Origin: Nonomuraea polychroma
Lineage (GTDB): Bacteria > Actinomycetota > Actinomycetes > Streptosporangiales > Streptosporangiaceae
Reading direction: 5' to 3'
NCBI RefSeq assembly: GCF_004011505.1
Contig: NZ_SAUN01000001.1
Coordinates: 9,575,501 to 9,639,500 of the forward strand
DNA: 64,000 bases
Of this stretch, positions 40,002 to 48,571 are shown piece by piece. Position numbers and translations under genes: made by a program. The notes under the pieces were generated by a model that was not told where the DNA came from, made no database searches, and saw only the letters and a program-made list of their open reading frames with translations. Each line of letters opens with the position of its first letter. Position 1 is the first letter of the stretch.

Positions 40002-40487
40002 ATGCGGATGAGTGAGGGTGTGGAGTGGGCGCTGCACACGTGCCTGAACCTGGCATGGGTGGAGGAGGATCGCTCGGTGCCCACCTCGACGCTGGCCGCC
40101 TTCTACGAACTGCCGCCCGCCTACCTCAACAAGCAGTTGCAGGCGCTGGTGCGAGCGGGGATCCTCGCCTCCACGTCCGGGCCGCGGGGCGGCTTTCGGC
40201 TGGCGCGCGACCCCGGAAAGATCACGGTGCTGGACGTGGTGGCGGCGATCGAAGGCCCGCAGGAGGCGTTCGAGTGCGCCGAGATCCTCCGGCAAGGCCC
40301 CGGCGGCGTACCCGGGGTCGATTACCGGAAGATCTGCGTGATCTCCCAGACCATGCGCCAGGCGGAGCTGAACTGGCGGCGGGAGCTGGCCGGGCGGACC
40401 CTCGCCGATCTCAAATCGACGGTGGAGGAACGCTTCCCCGCCGTTCCCGGGCAGACTCGCCACGGGCTGACCAACACGCGCACCTGA
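40002..40487 (+). CDS. Rrf2-family transcription factor
   Basis: 161 residues. The winged helix (about 1-75) has EGVEWALHTCLNLAW, LAAFYELPPAYLNKQLQALVRAG and SGPRGGFRLARDP. The region that normally carries three Fe-S cysteines has only two (FECAEIL and RKICVIS); the third is missing, so cluster binding would be atypical. It probably represses itself and the next gene through the AATTCTGGA-containing sites. The Met at 40002 is chosen; 40008 is possible. Confidence 0.88.
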   Translation: MRMSEGVEWALHTCLNLAWVEEDRSVPTSTLAAFYELPPAYLNKQLQALVRAGILASTSGPRGGFRLARDPGKITVLDVVAAIEGPQEAFECAEILRQGPGGVPGVDYRKICVISQTMRQAELNWRRELAGRTLADLKSTVEERFPAVPGQTRHGLTNTRT

Positions 40488-40533
40488 AGACCGCCCTCTC
40501 CCGGGAGAGGGCTTTTCACGGAAGAAATTCTGG

Positions 40534-41332
40534 ATGTTTCCTAGTCAGGTTAAGCATAGGCCGCGGTCGCTCGACGCAACGTGGCCGGCGGTCCTGGCGG
40601 TGGCGCTCGGCATCTTCGCGCTGATGACGTCCGAACTGCTGCCCGTCGGCCTGCTCACACCGATCGGTTCCGACCTCGCAGTCTCCGACGGGATGGCGGG
40701 GCTGATGCTGACCGTGCCCGGCCTGGTCGCCGCCGCTGCCGTCCCAGGGCACGCTCTCCTTCCGGGAACTGCCGGGGCTGCTGCGGCGCAACACCGGCGT
40801 GCGGATCGGTGTGCTCGTCACGTTCCTGCTGATCGCCGGGCACTTCGCCGCGTACACCTTCGTCCGTCCGGTGCTGCGCGAGGCGGCCGGGGTGGACCAC
40901 GCCCTCATCGGCGGCCTGCTGATGGCGTACGGCATCGCGGGCATCGCGGGCAACTTCGCGGCCGGCTCGCGGGTGGCGGCGCACCTGCGCGGCACCCTCC
41001 TGGCGATCTGCGCCGGCCTCGCGGCCGTGACGGCGCTGTTCGCCCTGCTCGGCACCGATCCCGTGACCGCGTCCGCGCTGCTGGTGGCCTGGGGGCTGGT
41101 CTACGGCGGGGTGTCGGTGAGTCTGCAGACCTGGATGCTGAAGGCCGCCCCTGGCGCGGGCGAAGCCGCCTCGTCCCTGTTGGTCGCCGCTTTCAACCTG
41201 TCCATCGCCCTGGGCGCCCTCGTCGGCGGCGCCACGGTCGACGGACTCGCCGCCACCGGCGTCCTGTGGGTCGCCGGTTCCCTCGCGCTGGTCGCCGCCG
41301 CGACCGTCGCCACGTCCCGCAAGTCCCTCTGA
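40534..41332 (+). pseudogene. MFS transporter with internal deletion and frameshift
   Basis: The first part (40534 to about 40742) encodes a normal N terminus and about two membrane helices (WPAVLAVALGIFALMTSELL, TPIGSDLAVSDGMAGLM). Then the frame shifts by one and homology resumes at the middle loop, TLSFRELPGLLRRNTGVRIG, running to helix 12 and SRKSL. Roughly four helices (about 150 residues) are missing, so the sugar/drug-efflux-type carrier cannot be functional. It follows an Rrf2 gene with a shared operator motif. The second half alone could be translated from 40799. Confidence 0.85.
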
Positions 41333-41356
41333 TCACCCGACGAGAGAGGTATCACC

Positions 41357-41764
41357 ATGACGCACCGCATCGTCAACCCCGCCGGACTGCACGACCCGGT
41401 CGCCTTCGGCTACAGCCACGTCGTCCGCGCACCGGGAGGCCTGGTGTTCATCGCCGGCCAGTACGCCTCCGACGAGCAGGGGCACCTCACCTCCCCCGAC
41501 TTCGGCGAGCAGGTCGAACGGTCCCTGGCCAACCTGGGCACCGCCCTGGCCGCCATAGACCTCGGTTTCGCCGACGTCGTCCAGATCCGCACCCACATTG
41601 TCGACCACGACGCGGACAAGCTGGCCGTGCTCGTGGAGCACATCGGCCGCATCTGGGGCTCCCATCCGCCCGCGCAGACCCTCACCGGCGTGGCCGCGCT
41701 CGCCCTCCCCGGCATGCTCTTCGAGATCGACGCCATCGCGGTCGCCCCGCCCCTCCAGCCGTGA
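41357..41764 (+). CDS. RidA-family protein (reactive imine deaminase type)
   Basis: 135 residues of the YjgF/RidA fold: SHVVRAPGGLVFIAGQYA, FGEQVERSLANLGTALAAIDLGFADVVQIRTHIVD (in parts; the Arg before Thr-His is the conserved substrate Arg), and ALALPGMLFEIDAIAV. Trimers of this family destroy enamine/imine by-products of PLP enzymes, but many paralogues differ. GAGAGG precedes the ATG. It is 24 bp after the broken MFS gene and still looks intact. Confidence 0.9.
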   Translation: MTHRIVNPAGLHDPVAFGYSHVVRAPGGLVFIAGQYASDEQGHLTSPDFGEQVERSLANLGTALAAIDLGFADVVQIRTHIVDHDADKLAVLVEHIGRIWGSHPPAQTLTGVAALALPGMLFEIDAIAVAPPLQP

Positions 41765-41869
41765 CACGACGAACCCGCCCCGTCGCCCCGGGGATCCCCC
41801 GGGGCGGCGCGAGCCCCTCACCGCCTCAAGTCGGCACCGCAGGCCGCCCCCGCATCGCGTCCGCCTTCG

Positions 41870-42294
41870 TCGCGCCCAGTTCCCTACGGACGCGAACTCC
41901 ATCGCCAAACGCTATCCGGACGCCGGGCCGCTGCTGGGCGCGCGGTGGGACGAGGACCTGGTGGCCGTCTGGACGACCGAATATTATTCTGGAGCGGTGC
42001 TGAAGCTACGTTCCCAGAGCCGTGAGGTGAGCGACGAGATCCTGCCGCACATCTCGTCCGGCCACAGCGACAACATCAACTTCTTCGGTCATCAACGTGG
42101 ACGTGGAGGCGGAGCTGGCCAAGCTCGACCAGCACCGGCGGGGGTGGACGCTGCACCAGCTTCGCCATAGCGCGCCGCAGCATTTCGCTCAAGCCGGCCG
42201 TACCGCGCCCGGACTCCAGGCCAAGAGCCGCCACCAGCAGCTGGCCAGTCCCGGCCACTGTCTGCCGGACGACTACGAGCCTCATCAAGGGAAC
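41870..42294 (+). pseudogene. Tyrosine recombinase/integrase remnant fused to unknown fragment
   Basis: From about 42097 the frame reads AELAKLDQHRRGWTLHQLRHS, then FAQAGRTAPGLQAKSRHQQ. The HQLRH box with its catalytic Arg and the SRH box are those of tyrosine recombinases, but the catalytic Tyr region is decayed and the first 200 or so residues are missing. In front, in another frame (about 41880-42085), lies AKRYPDAGPLLGARWDEDL to SGHSDNINFFG, a coherent fragment I cannot assign. Both are leftovers of mobile DNA. Confidence 0.65.
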
Positions 42295-42325
42295 CAAACG
42301 TTCGTCGGTGGTCGGCTGTCGGTGG

Positions 42326-42889
42326 TCAGTTGTCGCGCAGGGGCTTAAGAGCGCGGCCCCAGGCGATGACGTCTTCCAGCATGGCGCTTACCGCGTCGTC
42401 CTGGTGGGCTTGTGGCTTGAGCTCGGTGAAGTCGATGAAGTCGTGGTGCATCAGCAACGCCACGTGGTGGCGGACGTCGGCGATTCCGAGCGCGGCCATG
42501 GTGCTGCGCAGGTGTTGAATGGCCCGGCCCGCGCCTTCCATGCCGTATCCGACGAAGCCCGCCGCCTTGTTGCCCCACTCGTGATAGATGAAGTCGAGCG
42601 CGTTCTTCAGAACACCGGGGAAGCTGTGGTTGTACTCGGGGGTGACGAAGACGAAGGCGTCCAGCGAGGCGACCTTCTCGGCCCAGCGGTGGGTATGCGG
42701 TCGGCTGTAACCTGCTGTCATCAGCGCGGGTACCGGCTCGTCGAGCTGCGGCAGGTCGTAGTCCTTGAGGTCCACCAGCTCGAACTGCGCACTGCCTTGC
42801 CTCGTCGCGCGGTCCAGGACCCAGCGGCCCACCGAATCGCCGACGCGGCCGGGTCGGGTGCTCGCGACGATGATGCCAACCTTGATCAT
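42326..42889 (-). CDS. NADPH-dependent FMN reductase family protein
   Basis: 187 residues of flavodoxin fold. IIVASTRPGRVGDSVGRWVL is the phosphate loop for FMN and FVTPEYNHSFPGVLKNALDF is the family's flavin-contact signature. It should reduce quinones or azo compounds, or supply FMNH2, in the cytoplasm. It is divergent from an AraC-type activator 157 bp away, the likely regulator. The protein is complete (start Met at 42889, end LKPLRDN). Confidence 0.92.
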   Translation of the reverse strand: MIKVGIIVASTRPGRVGDSVGRWVLDRATRQGSAQFELVDLKDYDLPQLDEPVPALMTAGYSRPHTHRWAEKVASLDAFVFVTPEYNHSFPGVLKNALDFIYHEWGNKAAGFVGYGMEGAGRAIQHLRSTMAALGIADVRHHVALLMHHDFIDFTELKPQAHQDDAVSAMLEDVIAWGRALKPLRDN

Positions 42890-43034
42890 GAGATCGCCCT
42901 TCGTTCAATGTGTGTGACCGGCTGGCTGACGCCGGCGGCAGCCAGCGTATGGAGAGTCACCGAGATGATCCATGTGTGAGAATCCTTCATGGATACGTCA
43001 TCGTCCTCATTGATCGCCTGGCGAAGGACTCCGG

Positions 43035-43040
43035 TAGCCT
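43035..43040 (+). promoter_or_regulatory. -10 box for leaderless AraC-type gene
   Basis: TAGCCT is six bases before the GTG at 43047; TTGATC at 43010-43015 may be the -35 box (19-bp spacing). Confidence 0.5.
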
Positions 43041-43046
43041 GCGCTG

Positions 43047-43985
43047 GTGGACGTGCTGAGTCAAGTGATCGATTCCATGCGCTCGGGTCGACCGCGGTTC
43101 GCCCGCATCGCAGGGCATGGTGTGTGGGGAGGCCGGCTCCAGCCCGTCGCAGGCGTGGCGTTCCATGTGATGCTGCGCGGGGCCTGCACGCTGATTCCCA
43201 GCGCAGGCGATCCCGTCGCGCTGGGTGTGGGCGACGTCGTGCTGCTTCCCAACGGCCACGGCCACGGGGTGGCCGAAAGTGCCGGCGCGGAGCTGGAAGA
43301 CGTCCCTCTCATGCGGGGGGACGAATTCCGGCTCGAACCGCAGACGATCTCGCTGGGATCCTCCGGCCGGCCGGTCTCCGCCATGGTGCTGAGCGGAATG
43401 TTCCCCGTTGACGACAAGCGCTGCCATCCGATCATCAACGACCTGCCCGACATCATTCACCTTCCGGCCCAACTGGGCCACGAGCCACCATTGCGCAACG
43501 TGATCGACCTTCTGGGCGGGGAGCTGGACAAGCCAGGCATCGGCACGGAGTCGGCGATCGGCTCGCTGCTCGACGCCCTGCTGCTGTTCGCCCTACGCGC
43601 CTGGTACGGGTCACATGGGGCCTGGGTCGGCTGGGGACCGGCCTTGAACGATCGGGCGATCAGCCACGTGCTGTGCCGCATCAACAACGACCCCGGCCAG
43701 CCATGGACGGTCCACGGCCTCGGCGCGGAAGCGGGGCTGTCGCGATCCGCCTTCGCCCGCCGCTTCACCACGCTCGTCGGCCGGCCGCCGCTCGGCTATC
43801 TCACCTGGGTGCGGATGAACGCGGCGGCTCAGACGCTCCGCGAGTCCGACGAGCCGCTGGAGACGGTGGCACGGAAGGTCGGCTATGGCTCGGAGTATGC
43901 GTTCGCGGCCGCCTTCAAACGGCACTTCGGCACCGCTCCCGGCAATTACCGCCGACAGAACTCGACGGTCTCGAAAGGGGCGTGA
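43047..43985 (+). CDS. AraC-family regulator with cupin N-terminal domain
   Basis: 312 residues. The N-terminal AraC_binding_2/cupin_6 part (about 1-175) has GVWGGRLQPVAGVAFHVML and DVVLLPNGHGHGV. The C-terminal double helix-turn-helix (about 205-305) has HGLGAEAGLSRSAFARRFTTL, GYLTWVRMNAAAQTL and VARKVGYGSEYAFAAAFKR. Relatives usually sit divergent from an oxidoreductase that they activate, here the FMN reductase at 42326. GTG at 43047 follows the -10 box. Confidence 0.92.
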   Translation: MDVLSQVIDSMRSGRPRFARIAGHGVWGGRLQPVAGVAFHVMLRGACTLIPSAGDPVALGVGDVVLLPNGHGHGVAESAGAELEDVPLMRGDEFRLEPQTISLGSSGRPVSAMVLSGMFPVDDKRCHPIINDLPDIIHLPAQLGHEPPLRNVIDLLGGELDKPGIGTESAIGSLLDALLLFALRAWYGSHGAWVGWGPALNDRAISHVLCRINNDPGQPWTVHGLGAEAGLSRSAFARRFTTLVGRPPLGYLTWVRMNAAAQTLRESDEPLETVARKVGYGSEYAFAAAFKRHFGTAPGNYRRQNSTVSKGA

Positions 43986-44059
43986 CGCCAGCCCTCCGGT
44001 CAGGAGCCGTGACGCCTCCATCCCCGGCACCGGAGCTGTGGTGCTTTTTGCCGAAAGAA

Positions 44060-44588
44060 TCAGCGGCCGCGCCGCCGGCGCTGCTGGTGCTCCCACTTGT
44101 CGACAACCGACCGCATGCGCCAGGCGAACTCATCGACCCCAGCACCCCTCGGGGTCGCCATCTGCGGATCCGGCAAGCTCCGCAACAGCCGCAGCAGCGT
44201 CGAGCGGCCCACCGCACAGGCCGGGCGCGCGGTATGACGGGCACCGGGACGCCCGCCCAGAGCCAGCGCCACCTCCGCAGCACCGCCGGCAGCCCCGCCG
44301 CGCACCGGCCGTGCCTGCTGGTAAGGCCGGACACCTGCTCGGCGAGGGTCCGCTTGTCACAGGCGGTGTTGTCGCAGAAGAAGCGCGCACCCGCACCTGG
44401 AGCAGCACCTCCTGCCCGGCCACCGACAGATCCGACAGGCACCGCTCATAGCGGCTATGAACCCGCATCGACTCGTATCCGCAGGCGGGACATTCGCCCT
44501 TCGGCTCCGTCGTCGCAGCCTTCACCCGCACGGTCGCCCCCATCCGATGCACCCGCTCGACACGAACGGCGGCAAGATGCGGGAACAC
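44060..44588 (-). pseudogene. ISL3-family transposase, decayed N-terminal half
   Basis: Three frames are needed to read it: FPHLAAVRVERVHRMGATVRV with zinc-ribbon Cys in GECPACGYESMRVHSRYER; then RFFCDNTACDKRTLAEQVSGL in a second frame (from about 44385); then STLLRLLRSLPDPQ and GAGVDEFAWR, holding the first catalytic Asp, in a third. The rest is missing. GGGTCTGGCCCACTTTCCGT near 44708-44689 (minus strand) looks like its outer end. It is not the missing half of the 39.5-kb copy, which lies in the other orientation. Confidence 0.85.
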
Positions 44589-44990
44589 GACCGCCTACAG
44601 CTCCATGATCGACACAGAGCAGCGTCCCGACATCGGCACCGGTCCGCATCCGGCTCAAATATGATCGTGATCTCAGAAGTGCGGCCGATCACGGAAAGTG
44701 GGCCAGACCCAGTTTTCAGCCGTCGTCGTCACGCCTGACCGGTCCTTTCGTCGGCCCCGCGCGGCGCGATCGCGGTTCCCCGGACCACTGCGTCGAATGC
44801 GGTATCGGCCCTCTGCTCCCGAAGCTGTCCGCAGCTGCCAGGTAGGGGTTGCCCCTTGGTCAACAACTGAACGGCCGACGGTGTTGGCGAGTCGACATTT
44901 GCCCGGCTTTGATCACATGGCATGGATCATTCGGTGCGACAGCCGGATGACGCTTTGCCGTACCCGTAGGAGTTCCAGGCCGTCAGGCCG
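44589..44990. other. 400-bp interval without a gene
   Basis: It holds the outer end of the ISL3 remnant (about 44640-44715) and then about 270 bp of unassigned sequence up to the stop of the WYL regulator gene. I see no RNA or repeat in it. Confidence 0.5.
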
Positions 44991-46016
44991 TCATGCGTTC
45001 TCGAGGGGGCCAGTCGCTACTGCTCGCCACCTGCGCACGAGCCGGCGGCAGGCTCGTCTCAGCTCGACGGGCGTCACGTGATCCAGATCGGCGTCGAAGG
45101 TGGCGAGAAGCCCGGCGACACCTGCCCAGGACCACGCCCCGATCGTGAGGCGGCAGTGATCGGGACCGAGGTGCTCAACAACCGATCCGCCGGGTGCCCA
45201 GCGTGCGACGGTTTCAGCGGGCAGATTCAGGCGTGCCGTACCGGTGCACTGCCAGGTGGCGGGGGTATCGCCGCGGTCGTGGCTGGTCATGACGAAGCGT
45301 GCGACGTCACCGCCGGGCAGGTCTCTGGGCGTGAAGGGGAGGCCGGTGGGCGGGTGCAGGTGGAGGCGGTCGAGGCGGCGTACCCGCCAGTTGCCGTCGG
45401 CGACGTCCCAGGAGACGAGGTACCACCGTCCAGCCCAGATCACCAGGTGATGAGGTTCGATCCGGCGAGCGGGGGCGAAGTCGTCATCGCCCGGAGCCGG
45501 GCGGGTGCCGTCGGCCCTCACCGTGTCGACGATCAGGAGGTGGCGGTGGCGCACCGCGCTTCCGGCGGCTTTGAGTCTTTCGGAACCGATGGGGGGCGCC
45601 GGGAACTCCCAGTAGTTCTGCAGGCTGGTCACGTGCAGCGACTCCATGGCCGTCCGAAGCCTGGCCGGCATGACCCGTTCGATGGTGTTCAGAGCGCGTC
45701 TCGCGTCCTCGCCGAGTCCGAAGATGCTGCTGGGCGCGGTCTGCAGAGCCACCGTGATCGCGAGCGCCTGCTCGTCGTCGAACAGCAGGGGTGGCAGGGT
45801 GCGCCCGGCGCCCAGCCGGTACCCGCCGGCTGGGCCGTGGATGGTGACGACGGGGTAGTCGAGGGCCCGCAGGGTCTCGATATCACGGCGGACGGTGCGC
45901 TCGCTGACTTCCAGCCGCAAGGCGAGCTCGCTCAGCGACCAGCATCGGGGGGTCGCGAGCAACGACAGCAAGCGCAGTGCGCGTCGTGAAGTGTCGGCCA
46001 CCTGCCCATCATGCAT
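44991..46016 (-). CDS. Helix-turn-helix WYL-domain regulator
   Basis: 341 residues. The DeoR-like winged helix (about 8-65) has ALRLLSLLATPRCWSLSELALRLEVSERTVRRDI in parts; the WYL domain (about 140-230) has RIEPHHLVIWAGRWYLVSWDVADGNWRVRRLDRL in parts, with the Trp-Tyr-Leu core. A WCX-type C-terminal domain follows. WYL proteins often bind nucleic acids or nucleotides and control metabolic or defence genes. It is divergent from the FAD monooxygenase gene, 75-84 bp away, its likely target. Confidence 0.92.
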   Translation of the reverse strand: MHDGQVADTSRRALRLLSLLATPRCWSLSELALRLEVSERTVRRDIETLRALDYPVVTIHGPAGGYRLGAGRTLPPLLFDDEQALAITVALQTAPSSIFGLGEDARRALNTIERVMPARLRTAMESLHVTSLQNYWEFPAPPIGSERLKAAGSAVRHRHLLIVDTVRADGTRPAPGDDDFAPARRIEPHHLVIWAGRWYLVSWDVADGNWRVRRLDRLHLHPPTGLPFTPRDLPGGDVARFVMTSHDRGDTPATWQCTGTARLNLPAETVARWAPGGSVVEHLGPDHCRLTIGAWSWAGVAGLLATFDADLDHVTPVELRRACRRLVRRWRAVATGPLENA

Positions 46017-46100
46017 CTGATGGTGGCCATCCCGTGTCCACTACCGGTGGCACTGTGTCCAGTAAGGCCTTGTCAGCGAGCTAAGGGAGTCGTGCTCAGG

Positions 46101-47345
46101 ATGCGTATCGTCGTCGTCGGGGGCGGAATCGGCGGTTTGGCGCTGGCCGCGGGGCTGCGCCGGCATGGGTTCAACGTGGCGGTCCTCGAGCGTGACACCG
46201 ATGTCACGGCAACCGGGGGCTACCACATCACCCTCGACGGGCGGGCCCAAGAAGCCCTGCGCCAGCTCGTCCCGCCGAAGCTCGTCGAACAGCTGCTGGC
46301 CTCCTCATCGGCGCTCCGGCTACGCGACCCGGACGCGTTCTGGGACCGGCACGGCCGTCTCCTGGGCTACGGGCCGCAGCTGGCCGACAGCCCGAGCGTG
46401 GACATCGACCGCATCACGTTGCGGACCCTCCTTGCCGACGCGGTCGGCGAGGATCTCCACCTAGGGCAGACGGTCACCGGCCTCGGGTACGCCGACGACG
46501 GCACACCGCAGGTCGTTCTCGCCGACGGGTCGATCCGTGAGTGTGACCTGCTGGTGGGGGCGGACGGTACCCACTCGCTGGTCGCCCGGCACCTCGCCGG
46601 CGGCCCGACGAGCGCACCCGCCGGGATCGTCGGCTTTTCCGGCAGGACGGCGGCCGAGAACCTGAGCCCGCTGGAGCAGCAGCGACTCGGAACGCGATCG
46701 GGAATGGTCATCGCTCCTCGGGGCGCGGCACTCTACGTCGGCTTCCTCGACCCCGTGGGCAATGCCGTACTCGATGCCCCTGACCAACGTGCCGCGATCA
46801 CGAGCGGCCCCACCTACATCTGGGGCGCCATGTTTCCCGAGTCCGCCGAGACCGACTCTATACGCGGACTTCGCGGGGAGGAGTTGCGTGATGCGCTCCT
46901 GGCCAGGTTCCGCCGTCAAGGATGGGGAGAACGCCCGCTCGAGGTCATCGTCAAGGCCGATCCCGGCAGCATCGCCGCGTTCCGCTTCAACGCCGCCTCC
47001 TCACGCGTGAGGGACCTCGCTCCCTGGCCCGCCGGTCGCATCACCGCTTTGGGTGATGCCGTGCATGCCACCCCGCCGACCGCCGGCATGGGAGCGGGCG
47101 CTGCCATCCGCGATGCCGCCAGCCTGCTGACGCACCTGCGTGAGGTCACCGACGGCTCCTGCACCCTCCCCGTGGCCGTCAGCCAGTTCGAGGCGGGCAT
47201 GCGGGTGCGTGGCAGCGAGATTCTCATTTTGGCTATGCGGACTGTCCGCTGGATTCTGGCCACCGACACTCCGTTGGGTGCGGCGGTCACCGCTGCGGCA
47301 GCCCCTGTGATCGCGGCAGTCAGGCAGCTCAGGCGTCAGCGCTGA
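46101..47345 (+). CDS. FAD-dependent monooxygenase (PHBH type)
   Basis: 414 residues. The flavin fold is VVVGGGIGGLALAAGLRRHG; LLVGADGTHSLVARHLAG is the DG motif that contacts both FAD and NADPH; GRITALGDAVHATPPTAGMGAGAAIRDA (in parts) is the GD motif. It should hydroxylate an aromatic or related small molecule, or modify an antibiotic (TetX-like relatives exist). GTG at 46092, closer to GGGAG, is an alternative start. It is divergent from the WYL regulator. Confidence 0.92.
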   Translation: MRIVVVGGGIGGLALAAGLRRHGFNVAVLERDTDVTATGGYHITLDGRAQEALRQLVPPKLVEQLLASSSALRLRDPDAFWDRHGRLLGYGPQLADSPSVDIDRITLRTLLADAVGEDLHLGQTVTGLGYADDGTPQVVLADGSIRECDLLVGADGTHSLVARHLAGGPTSAPAGIVGFSGRTAAENLSPLEQQRLGTRSGMVIAPRGAALYVGFLDPVGNAVLDAPDQRAAITSGPTYIWGAMFPESAETDSIRGLRGEELRDALLARFRRQGWGERPLEVIVKADPGSIAAFRFNAASSRVRDLAPWPAGRITALGDAVHATPPTAGMGAGAAIRDAASLLTHLREVTDGSCTLPVAVSQFEAGMRVRGSEILILAMRTVRWILATDTPLGAAVTAAAAPVIAAVRQLRRQR

Positions 47346-48077
47346 ACCCGATCCCTTCCTGGCCCGTATGGCGGGCCGCGTCTCCGGATCTGCGGGACGG
47401 GGCCCTGTGGGGGGTGATCCGTACGGCCAGGCCCGGCGCTCGGGTCCGTGTCACCCGGGGCAAAGGAGACCGTTCCAGCAGGTTATGACGGTTGCAAACG
47501 CGCCTCTCAGAACATCGGAGTCGGCCCCTCCGCTCCCTAATTGCTCCAGCCCCAAGGTGGGTCTTGATGCGCCGTGAGGCCTCACAGAGGTGTCGGGATT
47601 AGACGGTGTCCCGACAGGGGGCCGCCAGACCCCGAGAAGCGGACATCGGCGGATGAAACACCCCGCCAGCAGGCTGGGTTCGATCTCTGATTGACGACAG
47701 TATTTTCCGACGGGATCACGCTTGCCCGCACCGGCCTCCGGCTGTTCCACCACTGAGCGTGATTCCTGGCGGGGCCGGCAAGCCCGCTCTTGCCCGTACG
47801 TGAAAGCGATGGCCTGAGGTCGGTCAACCAGGCGGGTGCCGCGAGATCAGCGACGTCGTGGCCGAGGCACCACGTCGTACGCCGGGGCTCCTACGGCGCC
47901 CCACGGCTCGCCCCCTGCTTTCGTCGAGTGGCTGGGGCCTCGGCGCTACTCCGCCAGCGGTAATGGAGTCGATCGAGATTCAGGCTCGGGTCGCCGCCAG
48001 CACGTGGTCACCCAGCAACGAGAAAGGCCGACTGCGGGGCCGTGTCGGTCCTTGCGCCGGCGGGCTACCTTCAGACG
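47346..48077. other. 730-bp interval with no supported gene
   Basis: Several short overlapping frames exist on both strands (for example 47451-47753 and 47582-47827 minus), with Arg/Ser/Trp-rich products that look like noncoding or RNA-derived sequence. The AT-richer patches (about 47500-47560 and 47690-47720) differ from surrounding coding DNA. I could not assign an RNA, an intron or an IS. It may be decayed mobile DNA. Confidence 0.45.
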
Positions 48078-48482
48078 GTGGATGAGCAGACAACTCCGAC
48101 GGCTGGTATGACGATCAGTGTCCGCACCCGCCGGGACGTCGTGATTGTGGATCCAGAGCGGTTTCTGGCGTCAGCTCGCGCGGCGTACTGTGATCTCCAT
48201 CCAGGGGCCAGCGAGGAAAGCGCAGGTGAAAATATCCGCGACGTCTACGACGCCGTACACATTCTGCTGGACCGGTTCGGTCGGCTCGTGGCCGACGCGC
48301 CAGAGACGTTGATCGGCCGCGGTGGACCACGACCGGGCGAACGTGTTCTGGACCGTCCAGACGGCCTCTCCCCAGCGGGCGAACTCCAGCAGATCGTGCT
48401 CCATGACCCGATGCCGTTGCAGGATTACGGCTGCTTCCTCCCCGAGGACCCCTTCGCCTTGCCACCCGACTCCCAACCCTGA
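48078..48482 (+). CDS. Hypothetical protein, about 112-134 residues
   Basis: The convincing part starts MTISVRTRRDVVIVDPERFLA (Met at 48108); a GTG at 48078 adds ten residues. DVYDAVHILLDRFGRLVADAP is a well-formed helix, and the end YGCFLPEDPFALPPDSQP is coherent. I know no family. It has no signal peptide or membrane helix. It stands alone between unassigned DNA and the triad on the other strand, so it could be cargo of a mobile region. Confidence 0.55.
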   Translation: MDEQTTPTAGMTISVRTRRDVVIVDPERFLASARAAYCDLHPGASEESAGENIRDVYDAVHILLDRFGRLVADAPETLIGRGGPRPGERVLDRPDGLSPAGELQQIVLHDPMPLQDYGCFLPEDPFALPPDSQP

Positions 48483-48571
48483 ATTGGCACCTGTGTAAGC
48501 AAGACCGGCCCCGCGGCACACATGCTCCAAGCGAACTCCGACAGCACAGTAAGGCGTTTCCGCCAGTCTGA

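Noticed and set aside
40534..42003. A 489-codon frame continuing through MFS and RidA
   Set aside because: After codon 70 the product is an Arg/Pro-rich shadow; the real MFS tail and RidA are in another frame.
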